From: Utricularia gibba
Lineage: Eukaryota > Streptophyta > Magnoliopsida > Lamiales > Lentibulariaceae
DNA length: 25,279 nt
Reading direction: 5' to 3'
NCBI GenBank assembly: GCA_002189035.1
Contig: NEEC01000474.1
Span: 1-25,279, forward strand
Made by a program: the position numbers and the translations under genes. The stretch's first letter is position 1. Each line of letters starts with the position of its first letter. Positions 10,515 through 23,092 of the stretch are shown here, in pieces. The notes under the pieces are model-generated. The model was not told the origin of the DNA, made no database searches, and saw only the letters and a list, made by a program, of their open reading frames with translations.

Positions 10515-13500
10515 TTGATTGATGCAATTAGTTGCTATGATACTTCTGATTCTTGATGCACCATTCCCTTACACCATGTCTCTAGTGGTTATTGATTCTT
10601 TTGCCGTGTATCCCATTTGCATCAATTTCGAGAACGAGAAGCACATTATTAAACGCAGCCACCAAGGAAGGACACGTAAGACACTTTTCGTTGTGGTTTG
10701 TTTTTAATATGTCCACAGTTATGGACAAACGAAACTCCAAATTATACTACTTGGAGCTCGAATCGGGCTTCCCAATGGTGTGCTATGAAGAGTTAGGATC
10801 TGCATGTTTTGGAAGAGGTGCTTCGTGGACCAGGATGTGCGACATAGTCATTTCATTGCGCATCACCATTCGGGGTGCAGCCTAAAAATCACACGTGCAC
10901 TGGATTCGTTAAAAATAAATTTTTGCATACCTGAGTATAAACAGTGTTGGGATAAGTGATGCCACGAAATTCATGATGTAACATGTGACTTTTTTCCATC
11001 TTGATCGCATATCCGATGAAGTTTGACACCATATGTTTTGGCTGTTGATTGATTCAATTAGTTGCCATGATACTTCTGATTCTTGATGCACCATTCCCTA
11101 CACCATGTCTCTAGTGGCTATTTGATTCTTTTCCGTGTATCTTTGCATCAATTTCGAGAACGAGAAGCACAATATTAAACGCAGCCACCAAGGAAGGACA
11201 CGTAAGACACTTTTCGTTGTGGTTTGTTTTTAATATGTCCACAGTTATCGGACAAACGAAACTCCAAATTATACTACTTGGAGCTCGAATCGGGCTTCCC
11301 AATGGTGTGCTATGAAGAGTTAGGATCTGCATGTTTTGGAAGAGGTGCTTCGTGACCAGGATGTGCGACATAGTCATTTCATTGCGCATCACCATTCGGG
11401 GTGCAGCCTAAAAATCACACGTGCACTGGATTCGTTAAAAGTAAACATTTTTGCGTACCTGGTGTATAATAGTGTTGGGATAAGTGATGCCACGAAATTC
11501 ATGATGTAACATGTGACTTTTTTCCATCTTGATCGCATATCCGATGAAGTTTGACACCATATGTTTTGGCTGTTGATTGATGCAATTAGTTGCTATGATA
11601 CTTCTGATTCTTGATGCACCATTCCCTTACACATGTCTCTAGTGGCTATTGATTCTTTTGCCGTGTATCTTTGCATCAATTTCGAGAACGAGAAGCACAA
11701 TATTAAACGCAGCCACCAAGGAAGGACGCGTAAGACACTTTTCGTTGTGGTTTGTTTTTAATATGTCCACAGTTATGGGACAAACGAACTCCAAATTATA
11801 CTACTTGGAGCACGAATAGGGCTTCCCAATGGTGTGCTATGAAGAGTTAGCATCTGCATGTTTTGGAAGAGGTGCTTCGTGGACCAGGATGTGCGACCTA
11901 GTCATTTCATTGCGCATCACCATTCGGGGTGCAGCCTAAAAATCACACGTGCACTGGATTCGTTAAAAGTAAACATTTTTGCGTACCTGGTGTATAATAG
12001 TGTTGGGATAAGTGATGCCACGAAATTCATGATGTAACATGTGACTTTTTTCCATCTTGATCGCATATCCGATGAAGTTTGACACCATATGTTTTGGCTG
12101 TTGATTGATGCAATTAGTTGCTATGATACTTCTGATTCTTGATGCACCATTCCCTACACATGTCTCTAGTGGCTATTGATTCTTTTGCCGTGTATCCCAT
12201 TTGCATCAATTTCGAGAACGAGAAGCACATTATTAAACGCAGCCACCAAGGAAGGACACGTAAGACACTTTTCGTTGTGGTTTGTTTTTAATATGTCCAC
12301 AGTTATGGACAAACGAACTCCAAATTATACTACTTGGAGCTCGAATCGGGCTTCCCAATGGTGTGCTATGAAGAGTTAGGATCTGCATGTTTTGGAAGAG
12401 GTGCTTCGTGGACCAGGATGTGCGACATAGTCATTTCATTGCGCATCACCATTCGGGGTGCAGCCTAAAAATCACACGTGCACTGGATTCGTTAAAAGTA
12501 AACATTTTTGCGTACCTGGTGTATAATAGTGTTGGGATAAGTGATGCCACGAAATTCATGATGTAACATGTGACTTTTTTCCATCTTGATCGCATATCCG
12601 ATGAAGTTTGACACCAATATGTTTTGGCTGTTGATTGATTCAATAGTTGCCATGATACTTCTGATTCTTGATGCACCATTCCCTACACCATGTCTCTAGT
12701 GGCTATTTGATTCTTTTGCGTGTATCTTTGCATCAATTTCGAGAACGAGAAGCACAATATTAAACGCAGCCACCAAGGAAGGACACGTAAGACACTTTTC
12801 GTTGTGGTTTGTTTTTAATATGTCCACAGTTATGGGACAAACGAAACTCCAAATTATACTACTTGGAGCTCGAATCGGGCTTCCCAATGGTGTGCTATGA
12901 AGAGTTAGGATCTGCATGTTTTGGAAGAGGTGCTTCGTGGACCAGGATGTGCGACCTAGTCATTTCATTGCGCATCACCATTCGGGGTGCAGCCTAAAAA
13001 TCACACGTGCACTGGATTCGTTAAAAGTAAACATTTTGCGTACCTGAGTATAATAGTGTTGGGATAAGTGATGCACGAAATTCATGATGTAACATGTGAC
13101 TTTTTTCCATCTTGATCGCATATCCGATGAAGTTTGACACCATATGTTTTGGCTGTTGATTGATTCAATTAGTTGCCATGATACTTCTGATTCTTGATGC
13201 ACCATTCCCATACACCATGTCTCTAGTGGCTATTTGATTCTTTTTCCGTGTATCTTTGCATCAATTTCGAGAACGAGAAGCACAATATTAAACGCAGCCA
13301 CCAAGGAAGGACACGTAAGACACTTTTCGTTGTGGTTTGTTTTTTAATATGTCCAGTTATCGGACAAACGAAACTCCAAATTATACTACTTGGAGCTCGA
13401 ATCGGGCTTCCCAATGGTGTGCTATGAAGAGTTAGGATCTGCATGTTTTGGAAGAGGTGCTTCGTGACCAGGATGTGCGACATAGTCATTTCATTGCGCA

Positions 13501-13659
13501 TCACCATTCGGGGTGCAGCCTAAAAATCACACGTGCACTGGATTCGTTAAAAGTAAACATTTTTGCGTACCTGGTGTATAATAGTGTTGGGATAAGTGAT
13601 GCCACGAAATTCATGATGTAACATGTGACTTTTTTCCATCTTGATCGCATATCCGATGA

Positions 13660-13678
13660 TGTTTGACGGTTTTTTTTA
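13660..13678. other. Local replacement with T run in M26
   Basis: Where other copies read GAAGTTTGACACCATATG and then TTTTGGCTG, M26 reads GATGTTTGACGG followed by eight Ts and one A, then rejoins the consensus at TTGATTGATG. This combines a substitution (GAAG to GATG) with an indel and is unique in the window. It could be a mutation with slippage or a consensus error. Confidence 0.75.
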
Positions 13679-16600
13679 TTGATTGATGCAATTAGTTGCT
13701 ATGATACTTCTGATTCTTGATGCACCATTCCCTTACAACATGTCTCTAGTGGTTATTGATTCTTTTGCCGTGTATCCATTTGCATCAATTTCGAGAACGA
13801 GAAGCACATTATTAAACGCAGCCACCAAGGAAGGACGCGTAAGACACTTTTCGTTGTGGTTTGTTTTTAATATGTCCACAGTTATGGGACAAACGTAACT
13901 CCAAATTATACTACTTGGAGCACGAATAGGGCTTCCCAATGGTGTGCTATGAAGAGTTAGCATCTGCATGTTTTGGAAGAGGTGCTTCGTGGACCAGGAT
14001 GTGCGACAGTCATTTCATTGCGCATCACCATTCGGGGTGCAGCCTAAAAATCACACGTGCACTGGATTCGTTAAAAATAAACATTTTTGCGTACCTGAGT
14101 ATAATAGTGTTGGGATAAGTGATGCCACGAAATTCATGATGTAACATGTGACTTTTTTCCATCTTGATCGCATATCCGATGAAGTTTGACACCATATGTT
14201 TTGGCTGTTGATTGATGCAATAGTTGCTATGATACTTCTGATTCTTGATGCACCATTCCCATACAAATGTCTCTAGTGGCTATTTGATTCTTTTGCCGTG
14301 TATCTTTGCATCAATTTCGAGAACGAGAAGCACATATTAAACGCAGCCACCAAGGAAGGACACGTAAGACACTTTTCGTTGTGGTTTGTTTTTAATATGT
14401 CCACAGTTATCGGACAAAACGAAACTCCAAATTATACTACTTGGAGCTCGAATCGGGCTTCCCAATGGTGTGCTATGAAGAGTTAGGATCTGCATGTTTT
14501 GGAAGAGGTGCTTCGTGACCAGGATGTGCGACATAGTCATTTCATTGCGCATCACCATTCGGGGTGCAGCCTAAAAATCACACGTGCACTGGATTCGTTA
14601 AAAGTAAACATTTTTGCGTACCTGGTGTATAATAGTGTTGGGATAAGTGATGCCACGAAATTCATGATGTAACATGTGACTTTTTTCCATCTTGATCGCA
14701 TATCCGATGAAGTTTGACACCATATGTTTTGGCAGTTGATTGATGCAATTAGTTGCTATGATACTTCTGATTCTTGATGCACCATTCCCTTACACCATGT
14801 CTCTAGTGGTTATTGATTCTTTTGCCGTGTATCCCATTTGCATCAATTTCGAGAACGAGAAGCACATTATTAAACGCAGCCACCAAGGAAGGACGCGTAA
14901 GACACTTTTCGTTGTGGTTTGTTTTAATATGTCCACAGTTATGGGACAAACGTAACTCCAAATTATACTACTTGGAGCACGAATAGGGCTTCCCAATGGT
15001 GTGCTATGAAGAGTTAGGATCTGCATGTTTTGGAAGAGGTGCTTCGTGGACCAGGATGTGCGACCTAGTCATTTCATTGCGCATCACCATTCGGGGTGCA
15101 GCCTAAAAATCACACGTGCACTGGATTCGTTAAAAGTAAACATTTTTGCATACCTGGAGTATAATAGTGTTGGGATAAGTGATGCCACGAAATTCATGAT
15201 GTAACATGTGACTTTTTTCCATCTTGATCGCATATCCGATGAAGTTTGACACCATATGTTTTGGCTGTTGATTGATGCAATTAGTTGCTATGATACTTCT
15301 GATTCTTGATGCACCATTCCCTTACACCATGTCTCTAGTGGCTATTTGATTCTTTTGCCGTGTATCTTTGCATCAATTTCGAGAACGAGAAGCACAATAT
15401 TAAACGCAGCCACCAAGGAAGGACGCGTAAGACACTTTTCGTTGTGGTTTGTTTTTAATATGTCCACAGTTATGGGACAAACGAACTCCAAATTATACTA
15501 CTTGGAGCTCGAATCGGGCTTCCCAATGGTGTGCTATGAAGAGTTAGGATCTGCATGTTTTGGAAGAGGTGCTTCGTGGACCAGGATGTGCGACATAGTC
15601 ATTTCATTGCGCATCACCATTCGGGTGCAGCCTAAAAATCACACGTGCACTGGATTCGTTAAAAGTAAACATTTTTGCGTACCTGGTGTATAATAGTGTT
15701 GGGATAAGTGATGCCACGAATTCATGATGTAACATGTGACTTTTTCCATCTTGATCGCATATCCGATGAAGTTTGACACCATATGTTTTGGCTGTTGATT
15801 GATGCAATTAGTTGCCATGATACTTCTGATTCTTGATGCACCATTCCCATACACCATGTCTCTAGTGGCTATTTGATTCTTTTTCCCGTGTATCTTTGCA
15901 TCAATTTCGAGAACGAGAAGCACAATTATTAAACGCAGCCACCAAGGAAGGACACGTAAGACACTTTTCGTTGTGGTTTGTTTTTAATATGTCCACAGTT
16001 ATGGGACAAACGTAACTCCAAATTATACTACTTGGAGCTCGAATCGGGCTTCCCAATGGTGTGCTATGAAGAGTTAGCATCTGCATGTTTTGGAAGAGGT
16101 GCTTCGTGGACCAGGATGTGCGACATAGTCATTTCATTGCGCATCACCATTCGGGTGCAGCCTAAAAATCACACGTGCACGGATTTGTTAAAAGTAAATA
16201 TTTTGCATACCTGAGTATAAACAGTGTTGGGATAAGTGATGCCACGAAATTCATGATGTAACATGTGACTTTTTTCCATCTTGATCGCATATCCGATGAA
16301 GTTTGACACCATATGTTTTGGCTGTTGATTGATTCAATAGTTGCTATGATACTTCTGATTCTTGATGCACCATTCCCTACACCATGTCTCTAGTGGCTAT
16401 TTGATTCTTTTGCCGTGTATCCCATTTGCATCAATTTCGAGAACGAGAAGCACAATATTAAACGCAGCCACCAAGGAAGGACACGTAAGACACTTTTCGT
16501 TGTGGTTTGTTTTTAATATGTCCACAGTTATCGGACAAACGAAACTCCAAATTATACTACTTGGAGCTCGAATCGGGCTTCCCAATGGTGTGCTATGAAG

Positions 16601-17360
16601 AGTTAGGATCTGCATGTTTTGGAAGAGGTGCTTCGTGGACCAGGATGTGCGACATAGTCATTTCATTGCGCATCACCATTCGGGGTGCAGCCTAAAAATC
16701 ACACGTGCACTGGATTCGTTAAAAGTAAACATTTTTGCGTACCTGGTGTATAATAGTGTTGGGATAAGTGATGCCACGAAATTCATGATGTAACATGTGA
16801 CTTTTTTCCATCTTGATCGCATATCCGATGAAGTTTGACGCCATACGTTTTGGCAGTTGATTGATGCAATTAGTTGCTATGATACTTCTGATTCTTGATG
16901 CACCATTCCCTTACACCATGTCTCTAGTGGTTACTTGATTCTTTTGCCGTGTATCCCATTTGCATCAATTTCGAGAACGAGAAGCACATTATTAAACGCA
17001 GCCACCAAGGAAGGACACGTAAGACACTTTTCGTTGTGGTTTGTTTTTAATATGTCCACAGTTATCGGACAAACGAACTCCAAATTATACTACTTGGAGC
17101 ACGAATAGGGCTTCCCAATGGTGTGCTATGAAGAGTTAGGATCTGCATGTTTTGGAAGAGGTGCTTCGTGGACCAGGATGTGCGACCTAGTCATTTCATT
17201 GCGCATCACCATTCGGGGTGCAGCCTAAAAATCACACGTGCACTGGATTTGTTAAAATAAATATTTACGCATACCTGAGTATACAACAGTGTTGGGATAA
17301 GTGATGCCACGAAATTCATGATGTAACATGTGACTTTTTTCCATCTTGATCGCATATCCG

Positions 17361-18038
17361 ATGAAGTTTGACACCATATGTTTTGGCTGTTGATTGATTC
17401 AATTAGTTGCCATGATACTTCTGATTCTTGATGCACCATTCCCATACACCATGTCTCTAGTGGCTATTTGATTCTTTTTCCGTGTATCTTTTGCATCAAT
17501 TTCGAGAACGAGAAGCACAATATTAAACGCAGCCACCAAGGAAGGACACGTAAGACACTTTTCGTTGTGGTTTGTTTTTAATATGTCCACAGTTATCGGA
17601 CAAACGAAACTCCAAATTATACTACTTGGAGCTCGAATCGGGCTTCCAATGGTGTGCTATGAAGAGTTAGGATCTGCATGTTTTGGAAGAGGTGCTTCGA
17701 TGAAGTTTGACACCATATGTTTTGGCTGTTGATTGATTCAATTAGTTGCCATGATACTTCTGATTCTTGATGCACCATTCCCATACACCATGTCTCTAGT
17801 GGCTATTTGATTCTTTTGCCGTGTATCCCATTTGCATCAATTTCGAGAACGAGAAGCACAATATTAAACGCAGCCACCAAGGAAGGACACGTAAGACACT
17901 TTTCGTGGTTTGTTTTTAATATGTCCACAGTTATCGGACAAACGAAACTCCAAATTATACTACTTGGAGCTCGAATCGGGCTTCCCAATGGTGTGCTATG
18001 AAGAGTTAGGATCTGCATGTTTTGGAAGAGGTGCTTCG
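17361..18038. repeat. 339-bp partial tandem duplication producing truncated monomer M34
   Basis: Bases 17361-17699 and 17700-18038 are near-identical copies of 339 bp, each running from ATGAAGTTTGACACC to GGTGCTTCG. At the junction 17699/17700, GTGCTTCG joins directly to ATGAAGTTTG, so M34 lacks the roughly 191 bp normally lying between CTTCG and ATGAAG. The two parent sites share only CG at the join (CTTCG against ATCCG), which suggests microhomology-mediated or illegitimate recombination rather than equal-register exchange. Both copies share GATTCAATTAG, GTTGCCATG and CCCATACACCATG, so the event looks recent. They differ at CTTTTTCCGTG against CTTTTGCCGTG, at the GTGTAT segment and by small indels. 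Confidence 0.88.
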
Positions 18039-19906
18039 TGGACCAGGATGTGCGACTAGTCATTTCATTGCGCATCACCATTCGGGGTGCAGCCTAAAAA
18101 TCACACGTGCACTGGATTCGTTAAAAGTAAACATTTTTGCGTACCTGGTGTATAATAGTGTTGGGATAAGTGATGCCACGAAATTCATGATGTAACATGT
18201 GACTTTTTTCCATCTTGATCGCATATCCGATGAAGTTTGACACATATGTTTGGCTGTTGATTGATGCAATTAGTTGCTATGATACTTCTGATTCTTGATG
18301 CACCATTCCCTTACACCATGTCTCTAGTGGCTATTTGATTCTTTTGCCGTGTATCTTGTTTGCATCAATTTCGAGAACGAGAAGCACAATATTAAACGCA
18401 GCCACCAAGGAAGGACACGTAAGACACTTTTCGTTGTGGTTTGTTTTTAATATGTCCACAGTTATCGGACAAACGAAACTCCAAATTATACTACTTGGAG
18501 CTCGAATCGGGCTTCCCAATGGTGTGCTATGAAGAGTTAGGATCTGCATGTTTTGGAAGAGGTGCTTCGGACCAGGATGTGCGACCTAGTCATTTCATTG
18601 CGCATCACCATTCGGGGTGCAGCCTAAAAATCACACGTGCACTGGATTCGTTAAAAGTAAACATTTTTGCGTACCTGGTATAATAGTGTTGGGATAAGTG
18701 ATGCCACGAAATTCATGATGTAACATGTGACTTTTTCCATCTTGATCGCATATCCGATGAAGTTTGACACCATATGTTTTGGCTGTTGATTGATTCAATT
18801 AGTTGCTATGATACTTCTGATTCTTGATGCACCATTCCCATACACCATGTCTCTAGTGGCTATTTGATTCTTTTGCCGTGTATCCCATTTGCATCAATTT
18901 CGAGAACGAGAAGCACATATTAAACGCAGCCACCAAGGAAGGACACGTAAGACACTTTTCGTTGTGGTTTGTTTTTAATATGTCCACAGTTATGGGACAA
19001 ACGAAACTCCAAATTATACTACTTGGAGCTCGAATAGGGCTTCCCAATGGTGTGCTATGAAGAGTTAGATCTGCATGTTTTGGAAGAGGTGCTTCGTGGA
19101 CCAGGATGTGCGACCTAGTCATTTCATTGCGCATCACCATTCGGGGTGCAGCCTAAAAATCACACGTGCACTGGATTCGTTAAAAGTAAACATTTTTGTA
19201 CCTGGAGTATAATAGTGTTGGGATAAGTGATGCCACGAAATTCATGATGTAACATGTGACTTTTTTCCATCTTGATCGCATATCCGATGAAGTTTGACAC
19301 CATATGTTTGGCTGTTGATTGATGCAATTAGTTGCCATGATACTTCTGATTCTTGATGCACCATTCCCATACACCATGTCTCTAGTGGCTATTTGATTCT
19401 TTTGCCGTGTATCTTGTTTGCATCAATTTCGAGAACGAGAAGCACAATATTAAACGCAGCCACCAAGGAAGGACACGTAAGACACTTTTCGTTGTGGTTT
19501 GTTTTTAATATGTCCACAGTTATCGGACAAACGAAACTCCAAATTATACTACTTGGAGCTCGAATCGGGCTTCCCAATGTGTGCTATGAAGAGTTAGGAT
19601 CTGCATGTTTTGGAAGAGGTGCTTCGTGGACCAGGATGTGCGACCTAGTCATTTCATTGCGCATCACCATTCGGGGTGCAGCCTAAAAATCACACGTGCA
19701 CTGGATTCGTTAAAAATAAACATTTTGCATACCTGAGTATAAATAGTGTTGGGATAAGTGATGCCACGAAATTCATGATGTAACATGTGACTTTTTTCCA
19801 TCTTGATCGCATATCCGATGAAGTTTGACACCATATGTTTTGGCTGTTGATTGATTCAATTAGTTGCATGATACTTCTGATTCTTGATGCACCATTCCCA
19901 TACACC

Positions 19907-19926
19907 ACTCTAGCATTTGAATGTTT
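19907..19926. other. Eroded junction between M38 and M39 (about 24 bp missing)
   Basis: Between CCCATACACC and GCATCAA other copies have about 44 bp; here there are 20 (ACTCTAGCATTTGAATGTTT). The surviving bases keep the normal order and are explained by about five separate gaps of 1-14 bases, not one clean deletion. The spacing of phase markers drops to 507 bp at this point. Confidence 0.8.
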
Positions 19927-22900
19927 GCATCAATTTCGAGAACGAGAAGCACAATATTAAACGCAGCCACCAAGGAAGGACACGTAAGACACTTTTCGTT
20001 GTGGTTTGTTTTTAATATGTCCACAGTTATCGGACAAACGAAACTCCAAATTATACTACTTGGAGCTCGAATCGGGCTTCCCAATGGTGTGCTATGAAGA
20101 GTTAGGATCTGCATGTTTTGGAAGAGGTGCTTCGTAGACCAGGATGTGCGACTAGTCATTTCATTGCGCATCACCATTCGGGGTGCAGCCTAAAAATCAC
20201 ACGTGCACTGGATTCGTTAAAAGTAAACATTTTTGCGTACCTGTGTATAATAGTGTTGGGATAAGTGATGCCACGAAATTCATGATGTAACATGTGACTT
20301 TTTTCCATCTTGATCGCATATCCGATGAAGTTTGACACCATACGTTTTGGCAGTTGATTGATGCAATTAGTTGCTATGATACTTCTGATTCTTGATGCAC
20401 CATTCCCTTACAACATGTCTCTAGTGGTTACTTGATTCTTTTGCCGTGTATCCCATTTGCATCAATTTCGAGAACGAGAAGCACATTATTAAACGCAGCA
20501 CCAAGGAAGGACACGTAAGACACTTTTCGTTGTGGTTTGTTTTTAATATGTCCAAAGTTATGGACAAACGTAACTCCAAATTATACTACTTGGAGCACGA
20601 ATAGGGCTTCCCAATGGTGTGCTATGAAGAGTTAGCATCTGCATGTTTTGGAAGAGTGCTTCGTGGACCAGGATGTGCGACCTAGTCATTTCATTGCGCA
20701 TCACCATTCGGGGTGCAGCCTAAAAATCACACGTGCACTGGATTCGTTAAAAGTAAACATTTTGCGTACCTGAGTATAAATAGTGTTGGGATAAGTGATG
20801 CCACGAAATTCATGATGTAACATGTGACTTTTTTCCATCTTGATCGCATATCCGATGAAGTTTGACACCATATGTTTTGGCTGTTGATTGATTCAATTAG
20901 TTGCCATGATACTTCTGATTCTTGATGCACCATTCCCATACACCATGTCTCTAGTGGCTATTTGATTCTTTGCCGTGTATCCCATTTGCATCAATTTCGA
21001 GAACGAGAAGCACAATATTAAACGCAGCCACCAAGGAAGGACACGTAAGACACTTTTCGTTGTGGTTTGTTTTTAATATGTCCACAGTTATCGGACAAAC
21101 GAAACTCCAAATTATACTACTTGGAGCTCGAATCGGGCTTCCCAATGGTGTGCTATGAAGAGTTAGGATCTGCATGTTTTGGAAGAGGTGCTTCGTGGAC
21201 CAGGATGTGCGACTAGTCATTTCATTGCGCATCACCATTCGGGTGCAGCCTAAAAATCACACGTGCACTGGATTCGTTAAAAGTAAACATTTTTGCGTAC
21301 CTGGTGTATAATAGTGTTGGGATAAGTGATGCCACGAAATTCATGATGTAACATGTGACTTTTTTCCATCTTGATCGCATATCCGATGAAGTTTGACACA
21401 TATGTTTTGGCTGTTGATTGATCAATTAGTTGCTATGATACTTCTGATTCTTGATGCACCATTCCCTTACACCATGTCTCTAGTGGCTATTTGATTCTTT
21501 TGCCGTGTATCTTGTTTGCATCAATTTCGAGAACGAGAAGCACAATATTAAACGCAGCCACCAAGGAAGGACACGTAAGACACTTTTCGTTGTGGTTTGT
21601 TTTTAATATGTCCACAGTTATCGGACAAACGAAACTCCAAATTATACTACTTGGAGCTCGAATCGGGCTTCCCAATGGTGTGCTATGAAGAGTTAGGATC
21701 TGCATGTTTTGGAAGAGGTGCTTCGTGGACCAGGATGTGCGACTAGTCATTTCATTGCGCATCACCATTCGGGGTGCAGCCTAAAAATCACACGTGCACT
21801 GGATTCGTTAAAAAAACATTTTGCGTACCTGAGTATAATAGTGTTGGGATAAGTGATGCCACGAAATTCATGATGTAACATGTGACTTTTTCCATCTTGA
21901 TCGCATATCCGATGAAGTTTGACACCATATGTTTTGGCTGTTGATTGATGCAATTAGTTGCTATGATACTTCTGATTCTTGATGCACCATTCCCATACAA
22001 CATGTCTCTAGTGGCTATTTGATTCTTTTGCCGTGTATCCCATTTGCATCAATTTCGAGAACGAGAAGCACATTATTAAACGCAGCCACCAAGGAAAGAC
22101 ACGTAAGACACTTTTCGTTGTGGTTTGTTTTTAATATGTCCACAGTTATGGACAAACGAACTCCAAATTATACTACTTGGAGCTCGAATAGGCTTCCCAA
22201 TGGTGTGCTATGAAGAGTTAGGATCTGCATGTTTTGGAAGAGGTGCTTCGTGACCAGGATGTGCGACCTAGTCATTTCATTGCGCATCACCATTCGGGGT
22301 GCAGCCGAAAAATCACACGTGCACTGGATTCGTTAAAAGTAAACATTTTTGCGTACCTGGAGTATAATAGTGTTGGGATAAGTGATGCCCAAATTCATGA
22401 TGTAACATGTGACTTTTTCCATCTTGATCGCATATCCGATGAAGTTTGACACATATGTTGGCTGTTGATTGATGCAATTAGTTGCATGATACTTCTGATT
22501 CTTGATGCACCATTCCCATACACCATGTCTCTAGGCTATTTGATTCTTTTGCCGTGTATCTTTTGCATCAATTTCGAGAACGAGAAGCACAATATTAAAC
22601 GCAGCCACCAAGGAAGGACACGTAAGACACTTTTCGTTGTGGTTTGTTTTTATATATGTCCACAGTTATCGGACAAACGAAACTCCAAATTATACTACTT
22701 GGAGTCGAATCGGGCTTCCCAATGGTGTGCTATGAAGAGTTAGGATCTGCATGTTTTGGAAGAGGTGCTTCGTGGACCAGGATGTGCGACCTAGTCATTT
22801 CATTGCGCATCACCATTCGGGGTGCAGCCTAAAAATCACACGTGCACTGGATTCGTTAAAAAATAAACATTTTGCCCTGGTATAAATAGTGTTGGGATAA

Positions 22901-23092
22901 GTGATGCCACGAAATTCATGATGTAACATGTGACTTTTTTCCATCTTGATCGCATATCCGATGAAGTTTGACACCATATGTTTTGGCTGTTGATTGATTC
23001 AATTAGTTGCCATGATACTTCTGATTCTTGATGCACCATTCCCATACACCATGTCTCTAGTGGCTATTTGATTCTTTTGCCGTGTATCCTTT
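19927..23092. repeat. Higher-order unit 2 (M39-M44)
   Basis: Six monomers, 3,166 bp, matching unit 1 in order: M39 with M32 (GGCAGTTG, CATACG, GGTTACTTG), M40 with M33 (GAGCACGAATAGGG), M41 with M35 (GCGACTAGTC, GACACATATG), M42 with M36 (TATCTTGTTT), M43 with M37 (CTCGAATAGG, CTGGAGTATAATAG) and M44 with M38 (AAATAAACATTTTGC, TATAAATAG, GATTCAATTAG). Because any six-monomer shift gives about 3.16 kb, the support is the linked variants, not the spacing. Confidence 0.7.

Larger units (their letters stand above)
10093..16427. repeat. Middle block (M20-M31) with recurrent CGTGACC and ACGCGT variants
   Basis: M20, M22, M26 and M28 share a linked set: TATCTTTG, TTATCGG, GAAACTCC, the one-base-shorter CTTCGTGACC in place of CTTCGTGGACC, GACATAG and CTGGTGTATAATAG. 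M23, M27, M29 and M30 carry GGACGCGTAAG where other copies have GGACACGTAAG. The 3' halves of M19 and M21 both have TATAAACAG, GATTCAATTAG and ATTCCCTACACC, and each is followed by a CGTGACC monomer. Two-, four- and six-monomer spacings coexist, so no single higher-order period describes this block. Confidence 0.65.
16428..19926. repeat. Higher-order unit 1 (M32, M33, truncated M34, M35-M38)
   Basis: Six full monomers plus one truncated copy. M32 has GGCAGTTG and GGTTACTTG; M33 has GAGCACGAATAGGG; M35 has GCGACTAGTC and GACACATATG; M36 begins after TATCTTGTTT; M37 has CTCGAATAGGG and CTGGAGTATAATAG; M38 has AAAATAAACATTTTGC, TATAAATAG and GATTCAATTAG. These states recur in the same order in M39-M44. 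Without the extra 339 bp at M34 the unit is about 3,160 bp. Its end coincides with a shortened junction at 19907. Confidence 0.72.
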
